Positions 1 to 9,002 of a stretch of 64,000 nt of DNA are shown here, piece after piece. Every line of letters begins with the position of its first letter. Within the stretch, counting starts at the first letter, position 1. Location of the stretch: NCBI GenBank assembly GCA_003116875.1, contig BCKT01000006.1:124001-188000 (forward strand), written 5' to 3'. A program made the translations under genes and the position numbers. The notes below the pieces were generated by a model. It was not told where the DNA came from. It searched no databases and saw only the letters and a list, made by a program, of their open reading frames with translations. The DNA is from Takashimella koratensis (Eukaryota; Basidiomycota; Tremellomycetes; Trichosporonales; Tetragoniomycetaceae).

Positions 1-2
1 TC

Positions 3-1425
3 GATGACCCAGTGGGTCACTTGCAGACTTCGGAGTATGTGGACTCTCTCATGGACGTCCCCAGTGAGTGTCATACCTAAAGCCGTCGTGTTACTTTCGT
101 TACTGACTTGTCCAGTGCGTGACGATCTCAAGCCAATCCACGTCTCTCAGCCCGAGGGCGCCTCGTTCAAAATCGAAGGCAACCGAATCAATTGGCAAAA
201 ATGGTCTTTCATCCTCTCTTTCAACTACCGCGAGGGCATTGTTCTTCACGATGTATACTACGACGGCCGGTCCGTTTTCTACCGCCTTTCGCTTTCCGAG
301 ATGACTGTCCCTTACGGCGACCCTCGAGCACCCTACCACCGAAAGCAGGCGTTTGACGCTGGCGATGCCGGTCTCGGGCTGTGCGCCAACCAACTCGACC
401 TCGGTTGCGACTGTCTTGGTCTGATCAAGTACTTCAGCTCCTACGTCTCGACGCCCGCAGGTAGCTCCAAGCTCATGAAGAACGTCGTTTGCATGCACGA
501 AGTGGACGACGGGATCCTCTGGAAACACACAAACTACCGCACCGACAATGCTTCGGTCGTTCGGTCTCGCCACTTGGTCCTGCAGACGATCTGCACCGTC
601 TCCAACTACGAATACATTTGGATCTGGAAGTTCGACATGGCGGGGGCAGTCCATTTCGAGACCCGCGCGACTGGGATCCTCTCTACAGGGTATATCGACA
701 AGGGAAAGAAATCACCTTACGGTAATGTCGTTGCCCCCGGCGTTTACGCACCCAACCATCAACACGTCTTTTCTCTCCGAATCGACCCGGCCGTCGACGG
801 TCACAAGAACACTGTCTTATACGAGGACAGTAACCCTATACCGATGGGACCCAAGAACCCACACGGCGTCGCATGGTCCGTCGACCAAACCGTTCTTGAC
901 CGCGAGGGTTTCGCCGATGCTGCGCCGCACAAGAACCGCGTCTTCAAGATCGTCAACAAGAACAAACTCAACCCGATCAGCGGCAAACGCGTGGGCTACA
1001 AGTTCACCCCGCACCCTGGCGCTCTCATGCTTGCCCACCCTGACTCGATCTGTTTCAAGCGCGCCGAGTTTGGAGGGCACCACGTCTACGTCACCAAATA
1101 CCGTGACGACGAGCTCTACAGCGGCGGTAACTACACCTACCAGTCTTCGGGGAACGCCAAGGGAATGACGCACATGATCTCTCGCCAAGAGCCAGTGGAG
1201 GACGATGACTTTGTGGTCTGGCACAGTTTCTGCCTAACACACAATTGCCGTATCGAGGACTGGCCAGTCATGCCATACGAGTCTCTCACGGTCTCTCTCA
1301 AACCGGCGGACTTTTTCACATCCAACCCTGCCCTGGACGTTCCTCGTAGCAAGCAGACGTTCAACAAATCTACAGCGTACGAGGACCTCCTCGAAACGAC
1401 CGAGAGCTCTTGCTGTCGCAAGTAA
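3..1425 (+). CDS. Copper amine oxidase, C-terminal part (5' end outside window)
   Basis: Oxidises primary amines to aldehydes, releasing ammonia and H2O2, using copper and a topaquinone made from its own tyrosine. Two exons are visible, 3..63 and 116..1425, with a 52-nt GTGAGT intron; the frame enters from the left edge (reading DDPVGH...). The catalytic-base region RKQAFDAGDAGLG lies near 335-375. The topaquinone motif S-N-Y-E-Y is near 600-617. The paired copper histidines are in NHQHVFSLRID near 755-790, and the third is in THNCRIEDWPVMP near 1240-1275. This last motif usually has Pro where Cys is seen here. The N-terminal D2/D3 domains are missing because the window starts inside the gene. 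Fungal members commonly serve in use of amines as nitrogen source; that role here is inference. Confidence 0.93.
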   Translation, partial: MTQWVTCRLRSMWTLSWTSPVSVIPKAVVLLSLLTCPVRDDLKPIHVSQPEGASFKIEGNRINWQKWSFILSFNYREGIVLHDVYYDGRSVFYRLSLSEMTVPYGDPRAPYHRKQAFDAGDAGLGLCANQLDLGCDCLGLIKYFSSYVSTPAGSSKLMKNVVCMHEVDDGILWKHTNYRTDNASVVRSRHLVLQTICTVSNYEYIWIWKFDMAGAVHFETRATGILSTGYIDKGKKSPYGNVVAPGVYAPNHQHVFSLRIDPAVDGHKNTVLYEDSNPIPMGPKNPHGVAWSVDQTVLDREGFADAAPHKNRVFKIVNKNKLNPISGKRVGYKFTPHPGALMLAHPDSICFKRAEFGGHHVYVTKYRDDELYSGGNYTYQSSGNAKGMTHMISRQEPVEDDDFVVWHSFCLTHNCRIEDWPVMPYESLTVSLKPADFFTSNPALDVPRSKQTFNKSTAYEDLLETTESSCCRK

Positions 1426-1924
1426 CTTTTGTACAGTACATGGACTTGTAAGAGTTTAGGAGATAGCAAATGCATAGTTGGATCTTTTACAACAGTATCG
1501 TCTTGCTTGCGACGGAAAAAGACGCTTGTGCGAGAATTCCGTCAGAACATCACCGTACAACAAGGGGAGTCGGACTGGATACATCGGCCAGGCGTTCTCA
1601 TCGAGTGCAAGTTGCCGTAAACTGCCACCAACCTTGGTGTCAAAGCAATCTAGCATGGGTAAGGACTACTCTTGGTGCGCCGGTGTTACCCAGAAAATGA
1701 GGCAAACCTAAGCTCATATTTAGACGCGTTAGCCGCCTTGGCACATGACCGTCCGGTGTCTTCCGGAGTCTCGGCGTGAGAACGTCCGGGCATATGCGGA
1801 CGTGGAACCCTTCGGCTGCATCGGCAACCACTCACAAGAACAGAGTTGTCGTCAGGTTTTTACACTCCCCATCGAGTTTGCATTGTCACTTGCGCGCAAT
1901 ACTCATCGCCGTCAACGCCTCAAC
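1426..1924. other. Intergenic region, amine oxidase to acetyltransferase
   Basis: No coding sequence supported. It holds the 3' flank of the amine oxidase and the promoter of the acetyltransferase, including a TTTAGACGCG block at 1719 running into the 12-mer CGCGTTAGCCGC at 1725-1736. Confidence 0.6.
1725..1736. promoter_or_regulatory. Shared upstream 12-mer, copy 1
   Basis: CGCGTTAGCCGC, 189 nt before the acetyltransferase ATG. It differs by one base from copies at 2823 and 4588, upstream of the next two + strand genes. The reverse strand contains the CGG triplet that Zn2Cys6 regulators bind. That this is a binding site is inference. Confidence 0.45.
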
Positions 1925-2641
1925 ATGTCAAACATCCCAGCCCTTCAGGAAGGCGAGAACGACGAACAACTCCGGCTCATGCTGGAGGGCAAGCCGTACA
2001 TCGCTGTGGACCCCTATCTGCTTCGACTCCGCGACGAGGCCGCCGACAGGTGCGACGAAATCGGGAGAATGAAGTCGATGGACAAACGGATGGAAGGGTA
2101 CCGAAAAATCCTGACCATTCCAAATGAAAACAAGGATGTCTGGATCGCGAAACCATTCATGTTTGAATACGTAGGTCATCTGGACTCCTCTCAAGCTGAT
2201 CAAGGTGACAGGGGTTCAACTGTATCTTTGGGGACAGTATCTACATTGGCCCTGGTTGTACCTTGATCGACGTCTGCCCAAGTACGTTAAGTTTGTCTTT
2301 GACATTGGGTATCGGTGCTGATCCCAGAAGTCCGTATCGGCGACCGGACCATGATCGGTGCCAACTGCTCGTTGTACACCCCATCGCACCCCATCTCTCC
2401 CGAAGCGCGCAACGGCTTGTCGGGCGCAGAATGGGCCATCCCAATCACCATCGGGAAAGACTGTTGGCTCGGAGGCGGGGTCACGATTTTGCCAGGTATC
2501 ACGATTGGTGATGGCTGTGTCATTGGGGCTGGAAGCGTCGTCACTAAGAATGTGCCTAACAGGACCGTAGTGGTGGGCAATCCTGCCAAGCCGATTAAAA
2601 CGATCCTGGCTGATGGGTCGACGGTTCCATACAAGCCTTGA
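1925..2641 (+). CDS. Maltose/galactoside O-acetyltransferase family protein (LbH, LacA/Maa/NodL type)
   Basis: Transfers acetyl from acetyl-CoA to a sugar hydroxyl, probably cytosolic since no signal peptide is seen. Exons 1925..2170, 2212..2281 and 2328..2641 give 209 aa. Residues about 14-75 form the Mac domain (MLEGKPYIAVDPYLLRLRDEA). The rest is a left-handed beta helix built from hexapeptide repeats (IYIGPGCTLI, VRIGDRTMIGANCSL, ITIGKDCWLGGGVTI, ITIGDGCVIGAGSVV), ending VVVGNPAKPIK, as in bacterial LacA/Maa. The catalytic His is in YTPSHPISP. Length matches the family (about 185-215 aa). The start gives a Mac domain in the usual place. The exact sugar substrate cannot be told. It lies between an amine oxidase and an SDR and shares an upstream motif with the following genes. 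Confidence 0.93.
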
Positions 2642-2960
2642 GGAATGCATGTATCAGCTATGTTGCTTCTGCCTCTGCAGGTGCTATGCTGTATCTACAA
2701 AAGGGCATGACACCATCCAAAATCGCTTGTACTTGGCTAGCCAGAAGAGAGCATTGAATGAATGGGCTTCAGAGCGACGGGAAGTGTAGAACTGCAGTGG
2801 TCCGGCTTTTGCGCAAGGTAAACGCATTAGCCGCGCGTAGTCAAAATAACCGAAACCTCGAAATGAACGCTGTTCTGCTTAACCAGCTGAAAGATCTCGC
2901 ACTCATTCTTTGCCTTAATAAGTCACTCTGATCTCCTTTACTAGTCTCGATTCACTCAAG
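2642..2960. other. Intergenic region upstream of the SDR gene
   Basis: No gene seen. It contains the 12-mer CGCATTAGCCGC at 2823-2834, 127 nt before the SDR start. Confidence 0.6.
2823..2834. promoter_or_regulatory. Shared upstream 12-mer, copy 2
   Basis: CGCATTAGCCGC, identical to the copy at 4588-4599 in front of the zinc-cluster regulator and one base different from the copy at 1725. Confidence 0.45.
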
Positions 2961-4209
2961 ATGTCCTTTCCCGTGCTTGCCGAGTAAGTCGTTGTCGGTT
3001 GTCCACCGATCCTGCCTTGGAACTGACAATTGACAACGTGAAGGGCGATCCCACCTAGGCCCGTCCCAGAATTGTCCCACAGCATCTTCGAGTGAGCCCA
3101 TTGCCCTGAAGCAAGAAACGAAATGGACTGACAAGAGCCAAGTCTATTGTCTCTGAAGGGTAAAGTTGCTATCATCACCGGTGCAGGGGCAGGTATCGGT
3201 CTCGCCGTTGCCGATGCGTACGCCGAAGCCGGCGCCAAGGTTATCATTACCTACAAGTCCAACACGGCAGCACACGAAGAGGCGGAAAGGCTATCGAAGA
3301 AATGGGACACTGTGGTCAAAGCTGTCCAGCTTGAAGGTCAGTGTGGCAAGCGAGTCAAAATCAGAAACAGAAGACAAGGAACTGATGATAGATGGTTTTA
3401 TGTGTAGTGGGATCGTTGCCAGAACTGGAGGCTCTCGTCAAGGATGTCGTGGATGAATTCGGAAGGATCGATATTTGGGTCGCCAACGCTGGTATCGTAA
3501 GTTTTGTCGTGGACGTCGTGCAGCGACGTGACTGACCAACGCCTTAGCTTGAGGAAAGTGACGATCTAATCACGGGTGATATCGCAGCAATGGACCATAC
3601 TGTCGAGATCAACTACCGATCTCTCTACTTGCAGGCTCGAGCAGTAGGCCCGTAAGTGGTCAGGCCACTCTCAATAATGTTCATTTCTTATGCTGACGTT
3701 CTAATTATGACGTTTTGTATTCGTACACACAGTGTGTTTAAGAAGGCTGGAAAGGGTTCTCTCATCATCACCGCCTCCGCCGCTGGATGGGTCATGAACA
3801 GACCAGCCAGCCAGGTCAGTCCCACCTTGCCCAGCTTCAATCAGTGGGACAAGAAGCTGACCCAGCGCTTAGCCTATTTACAACTCCACCAAAGCGGCTG
3901 CACGTCATTTTGGGGCATCCCTGGCTTACGAATGGAGGCAGTTCGCACGTGTCAACTCTGTTTCCCCAGGATACTTCATGACGAGCCTCGGTGCGCTGCC
4001 TGAAGAACTCAACGTCGTTCACTCAACCGCTATGCTGGGTCGTCAAGGGGACGTCAAGGAGATCAAGGGGGTCTACCTGTACCTCGGGTCCGACGCTTCG
4101 ACATACACCACTGCCAGTGATTTGTGAGTGGACTTATCGCCAATGAGAGGATTATGCCAAGATCTGACTCCTTTGCAGTGTTGTCGACGGTGGATTGTCC
4201 CTCTGCTGA
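2961..4209 (+). CDS. Short-chain dehydrogenase/reductase, sorbose reductase / NADP-mannitol dehydrogenase-like
   Basis: NAD(P)-dependent oxidoreductase acting on sugars, polyols or related carbonyls. Eight exons (2961..2983, 3059..3091, 3143..3336, 3408..3496, 3548..3651, 3733..3814, 3873..4123, 4179..4209) give 268 aa, the usual classical-SDR length. The cofactor motif is TGAGAGIGLAVA (about residues 27-38), followed by VANAGI, the catalytic-site segment SLIITASAAGW, and the active-site YNSTK. Then come the typical VNSVSPGY and a C-terminus ending DFVVDGGLSLC. The short N-terminal exons restore the fungal sorbose-reductase-type leader FPV...PELSHSIF. The microexon choice at 3059 was made because only that acceptor keeps the frame and this leader. 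Substrate is not determinable from sequence alone. Confidence 0.93.
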
Positions 4210-4554
4210 TATTGCAAGGCGGGAAGCAAGCACCTAAGGCGACATTTCAATGAATACAACTCAATTTTCTGCCCATTGTTACCTGATGATCCATGCATGT
4301 GTTGACTTTTCAATCGGAGTCTTCTCCGGTTAGCTAACACCACGAAGGTTGGGGAGCAACAGTTGAACGAGTGATGCTCAGCTCTTCTTGGCTTTTTGAT
4401 GTGCGAAATCGCCAAGATGTCCTTTGGAGGTTGGAAAGTACAGCCAGTTGAGTTTCCCCCTCAGTGTCAAACAGTTCGATATCATTTTTGAATTCAAGCC
4501 CCCTGCTCCGCACTTCGTTGCCGACAGTTACACTGCGGAACATAGTCCATTCAC

Positions 4555-4580
4555 CACGTGGTTTAGACGCGCCCCACGTG
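4555..4580. promoter_or_regulatory. Paired CACGTG E-box sites
   Basis: CACGTGG occurs at 4555 and again at 4575, each followed by a similar TTTAGACGCG / TCTAGGCGCA stretch, a near-direct repeat of about 18 bp some 225-250 nt upstream of the regulator start. CACGTG is the classic bHLH core. Confidence 0.4.
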
Positions 4581-4587
4581 GTCTAGG

Positions 4588-4599
4588 CGCATTAGCCGC
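4588..4599. promoter_or_regulatory. Shared upstream 12-mer, copy 3
   Basis: CGCATTAGCCGC, 206 nt before the start of the Zn2Cys6 regulator, and identical to the copy in front of the SDR gene. It would fit autoregulation, which is inference. Confidence 0.45.
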
Positions 4600-4804
4600 G
4601 GTCACAATCTCACCGTATCTCTCAGCCGCCTTCTTCCTGCACACAAATACCCCAGGTCGTCTATCGCGACAGCCGCGCGACAGACGAACCCCCCCACCAC
4701 TGACGATCACGTTCCCCTCACCCGAGCGTCCCAATTCCCTTTCCTTTCGTACACCCGCCAGCCGCCGACTCTCTCACACACACCGTACCGTGTTCCGCTT
4801 CGAG

Positions 4805-7017
4805 ATGCGTCAACGCAAGAACCATACCCGGAGCAGGACGGGCTGTCTCGTTTGTCGGCAGCGTTAGTGTCTCCTCCCCACCCTCTGCTAGCTCTCACAC
4901 TCCGCCCCTTCCCCCCACCCAACCTCCACCACCCCTGTTCAGGCTCATGGCTGATGTGTGTGCAGGCCATAAACGCTGTGACGAAAACTTTGGTGATGGG
5001 TCATGCGAACGATGGTGCGTTCTCGTAACCGGTGTGGATCGCAACACAGCTAGCGATGCAATCTTCTGACACTTTGCTAAACTTTTGCCTTCCTTCATAG
5101 TCGAAAGAGCGGGTTCGAGTGCGTGATGCCCCCCGCGAGCCGGCGGTATACTTACAGCGGAGGAGGGGAGAAACGACATCGTCCCTCCAACTCACCACAA
5201 CAGCCCAGCTCGGCATCTCCCCCGGATCGAATGTCTTCTCAACCTCAAGATCCAGCTCGACCTGTGTTTCCTCTGACGTCGACCGATCTCCAACTTTCCT
5301 CAGCGAATACCTTGGCGCCGGCTTCTGATCTATCCGATTTCATCTCCAGTCTCTTTCTCCCGACTTCACCCGCCGTTGGCTCGCTCTCAAGCCTCGGGCC
5401 CGGCGACTCGGCTTCGCTCTATCCCGGTCAAATGACGGTGCCTTCAGACAGCTTGATGCTTGGCGACCTCTCGACACAGATTCAAAATACAATCGACCCG
5501 GGTCTCCTGTTCATTCCTCCCAACGACTTTCAGCTACCTCCAGATTGGATGCAGAGCACCAACACTGGCCCACAAATCGCCTACGCCCCAACCTCGTCGC
5601 CTTCGCCTGGTGTCCTCGAGTCAATTCTGAAGAGCAACAAAGATCATGATGCGGATATCTACGCAGCGTGTATTCTTAGGCACATGGACGAGAAGAAAAC
5701 GGTGCCGGCTGAGACGGTAGAGACGATCGATGTCGTCGAGAGTGTCCCTTGGACCAAAGTTGATAACAAATGTGAGTCGTTGTGCTTTGAACTCATGTTC
5801 TCCCATCCGCTGATGACATGCTTTGTGATAGATCGCGAGTATCAAGGTGAGCCACCATGGCGCGAATTAGCTTTCACGCACTCTGACAGGACTCGAGCAG
5901 AAACTGACTCATGTAGCAACCTGGTCACGCCCCACACAAGGAGGCGCCGTCACTGCGAAACCAGCGGCCACTCCTCATGCCAATCCATTACGATCAACGA
6001 TCCGAGCCGCGGTCTTGGAAGCACTCCGTATCCGTCGGAGACGAAACGGCACTACTCAGCCAGATACCGGTATGGGCCAAGTATATGCCGACTTTGTCGT
6101 TTCTTTACTAGGCGATCCTACCCGTTTCTCCCTCCTGGAAACCCTTTGCGCTGTCGGTGATCTCCGTGAGTTGCACAAAACGCAACTTACCTAACAAGCA
6201 GAGACGTACAACTTCTTGATAGGTGGCGGGGCTGCAAGTTATGCTGCTCTTCGAGTGGGTGAAGCAGTTGTGCGAGCCGTGATGGGTCCGCAACCCCGGC
6301 TCGATCTTTCCGAGGCTCTGCGTAACGCCGATATGGGTCTAATAACCTTTTTTCAAGCGGACTTGGGCCACTGCTTGTGTACCAGGGGTCGCAAGCCAAT
6401 GTCGGTATCCCGTGCCTTATAAGAGGATTACAAACAACTTGCAAGATCCATTGGCTGATCAGCTGCGCTTCACTCTCAGATTTACGATGGTTTCAGAAGG
6501 GGTCGACGACGCTGTTCATGTCTTCCCCGATACGGTCGACGATATGCCTTACACTCTTCCCCTTCTTCTCCAAAACATTTGTTACGAGATGGTCTCGTCA
6601 CCTCCTGAGCCTGCGACAACAGCCAAGCTGGAACGCCAAATACGTTCGCTCTTCTCAAACGACCTTGTTCCGCCGGTATGGACACGAGCGATTCTTATCT
6701 TGCTTTATCAGCGACACAAGGGTGCAGGCGCATTGAACCCGGTCGTTCGTGCAATGGCATGGGACATTCTCCTCCACCTCGAACCTGCACCGTGCTCAAA
6801 AGCCCACGTCTTCCCACTCTTCATGGCTGGTACAGTGGCTTTCCTCCAAACGCAAAGAGACGCAGTGCAGGCGAGATGGGTCCAGGCGCCAGAGAAGGGA
6901 TTCGAGGAAGGGATACAGTGTCTCAAGGCGCTGTGGGAGAAAATGGACGAGACAGGTCAGTCAATCGATTGGTTGATATTCACTGAGGAACGAAATGAGA
7001 TGCTGGCTTTCTTTTGA
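4805..7017 (+). CDS. Zn2Cys6 (Gal4-type) fungal transcription factor
   Basis: Nuclear DNA-binding regulator. Exons 4805..4862, 4966..5014, 5101..5771, 5832..5846, 5890..6165, 6202..6404 and 6463..7017 are phase consistent; exon 4 is a 15-nt microexon. The first three exons assemble the binuclear zinc cluster C-x2-C-x6-C-x8-C-x2-C-x6-C (CLVC, CDENFG, CERC, GFEC), with basic residues in the first loop. A Ser/Pro-rich linker follows. The C-terminal half (from about residue 260) resembles the fungal-specific transcription factor region of basidiomycete zinc-cluster proteins: SLLGDPTRFSLLETL, RTIRAAVLEALRIRRRR-like helices, HCLCTRGRK, and VWTRAILILLYQRHKG. The join at 6404/6463 is the least certain. 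It follows the acetyltransferase and SDR genes on the same strand, with which it shares an upstream motif. Confidence 0.88.
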
Positions 7018-7151
7018 CGGGTTAGATATAATGTAAACGATTTGAATTAGCTCTCTTAGTTGTATCTGTTATGCAGGGTCTCTTGGATGATTTGTTGTGA
7101 ATCGACATTGCATGGTTAAGCTTGAACTAGACAACAAGAGGAGTACAGAAT

Positions 7152-8342
7152 TTAAGCATACGGGGAGACTTCGATGCCTGGGGGGATGACACCGTGGGGA
7201 TACTGCTTGCCGAAGGAGGCTTCGTCCGAAAAGTCAAGAGGGTGACCGAGGAGCGCACCTGGAGTGGCGTGGTTGAGGTAACCCAGCATTGGCGGGTTCA
7301 TCGAGTAGCCAATCTATTTTCGCTCGTCAGGATGATACACCACAGCTTCTCATCCCGGCTGTTTCCCACTTACCAATTCCTGCTGTTCCCGGGTGTACTG
7401 CCTCATCGAGTCGAGAGAGTTGGCAAGGTACTGGTTCTCCTCGGCACGAAGGTATCCCTTTGTGTAGAAAGCCGTGTAGAGGAACCTCTCTTGATCCGCG
7501 GTCTCGTTTTTTGAACCGGCATGGTAAAGACTCGAGACCATGAACATGCAGTCACCCTCTTCCATCTCGGCAAAGAGCGTTTCCTCCTCCTTGGGGATAC
7601 GCGTCGGTCCCCAGAGGTGAGAACCAGGGATGATTCGAGTCGCACCGTTCTTCGGGGTGCACTTTGATCCAGCGAGGAACATGGAGATGGCAGTTTCTCG
7701 ATTTTTGTTCCATTCTTCCGCAGTCGTAGCGTGCTTGTTACAGTGAACGGCGTCGTCACGGTGAAGCGGTTGGCTAGACGAGGGCGAGGTCGCCGTTATC
7801 AGCTCCGAGTAGGTCTTGCGAGTGCGCACGAAGGGAGGAGTCGAGACTCACTCTGTACCACCCGGACCAGGTCGGATGAGGATGATACCAGAGACCGAAA
7901 GGACAATCTTGGAGTGGAACCACATGCACTTTTCCCCAAACCAGCTGCCAATAGTCTACTTCCACATTAGCTTCACCTCTCTTTATCTCTTTTCGTTTTT
8001 TGATCCAACCAAGAGGGCCGAACTCACTTCGTCGAGGACGGCATGGCTGAGTCCCACAAACTGTTTGTTGAACACCAAGTTTTCCGTTACCTTCTTACTC
8101 TTTCCGGGCAGTCCATCAACTCTGACGACGCCACTGGAGAAGAACTCGCCCTCCCACTCGTCCTTGGACGCGTCCTCGATATACGGGACCATATCAGCAT
8201 TCATCTCGGCGATAACCGCCGGATCAACGACTTTCTTGACGATGCAGCAACCCCATTTGGCAATGACGGCCAAGATGGCTTCGGTGGAGGCGTCGGAGGA
8301 GACGGTGAATTCGGACAAAGAAGGTTTAAGCGTGTTGGCCAT
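7152..8342 (-). CDS. Phytanoyl-CoA dioxygenase (PhyH) family protein
   Basis: Fe(II)/2-oxoglutarate-dependent dioxygenase. Exons on the minus strand are 8342..8028, 7955..7852, 7773..7374 and 7313..7152, giving 326 aa. The iron-binding facial triad is visible: H-x-D in QPLHRDDAVH, and the distal His in SSLYHAGSKN, followed by RFLYTAFYTKGYLR, which carries a candidate 2-oxoglutarate-binding Arg. The N-terminal part (ILAVIAKWGCCIVKKVVDP) matches the usual PhyH start. No signal peptide or peroxisomal SKL/PTS1 is seen (C-terminus VSPYA), so it is probably cytosolic and linked to secondary or fatty-acid metabolism rather than true phytanate breakdown. It is convergent with the zinc-cluster regulator, with about 135 nt between stops. 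Confidence 0.92.
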
Positions 8343-9002
8343 GGTGAGCAAGGTTGATTGGGACACGAACACGAACACGAAACGAATCGAGTATCTTCTT
8401 CTCGCTGCTTTAATTCTGGGTTGACTGGCTCGTGTGTACTGTCATCCCTCGTGTCGTGTGCAACGACGATGGCGACTAGCAGGTTGGCGCGACATACGCG
8501 CCAGCCGCACGTCGGCAAGAGCATTGATCTTAGCGGACCACATGACGTGGATCCCTGACGCGATAGACGACCAGTGTGCGCCTCGCTGAAATGAACCGGA
8601 TTTTCTCCGGCACTCCACCAAGCGTCAACACCGGTCAACGCTGCTCGTGAACAACGAGACATGCATACTGGCCGGAGTCTTGTTTGGAGTAGGCAATACA
8701 TTGGTCATCTCTCACTCCCAGCTTTCAATTTACCAACTTCAGGCATGGTCAATCAAGATGGGGCACGTATCAGCTAAGCTGTTTTGCTCTGGGAGGTGTG
8801 GATAAAGCTACGGTGTCACGAGAAAATGAGATGGGGTATATCGATAGATTCGGTCATTGGTGTTCGTCGTCCACGCTACGTCCGTCTAAGACTCGCATTC
8901 GTTCTGTTTCTTTGCTTTTGCTGAATCTGTTTGATTGTCGCTAAGTTTTCGGTTTTATTTATCTGTAATGTAGCAGTTTCGTCTCGTCCTCCGCCTCCGC
9001 GC
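8343..9002. other. Intergenic region between PhyH start and chitin synthase stop
   Basis: It holds the PhyH promoter (minus strand) and the chitin synthase 3' end. I see no further gene or clear element. Confidence 0.5.

Larger units (their letters stand above)
4210..4804. other. Promoter region of the zinc-cluster regulator
   Basis: No gene supported; an open frame runs through it into the regulator but has no convincing start. It contains two CACGTG E-boxes (4555 and 4575) inside a near-direct repeat, TTTAGACGCG at 4562, and the 12-mer CGCATTAGCCGC at 4588-4599. Confidence 0.55.
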
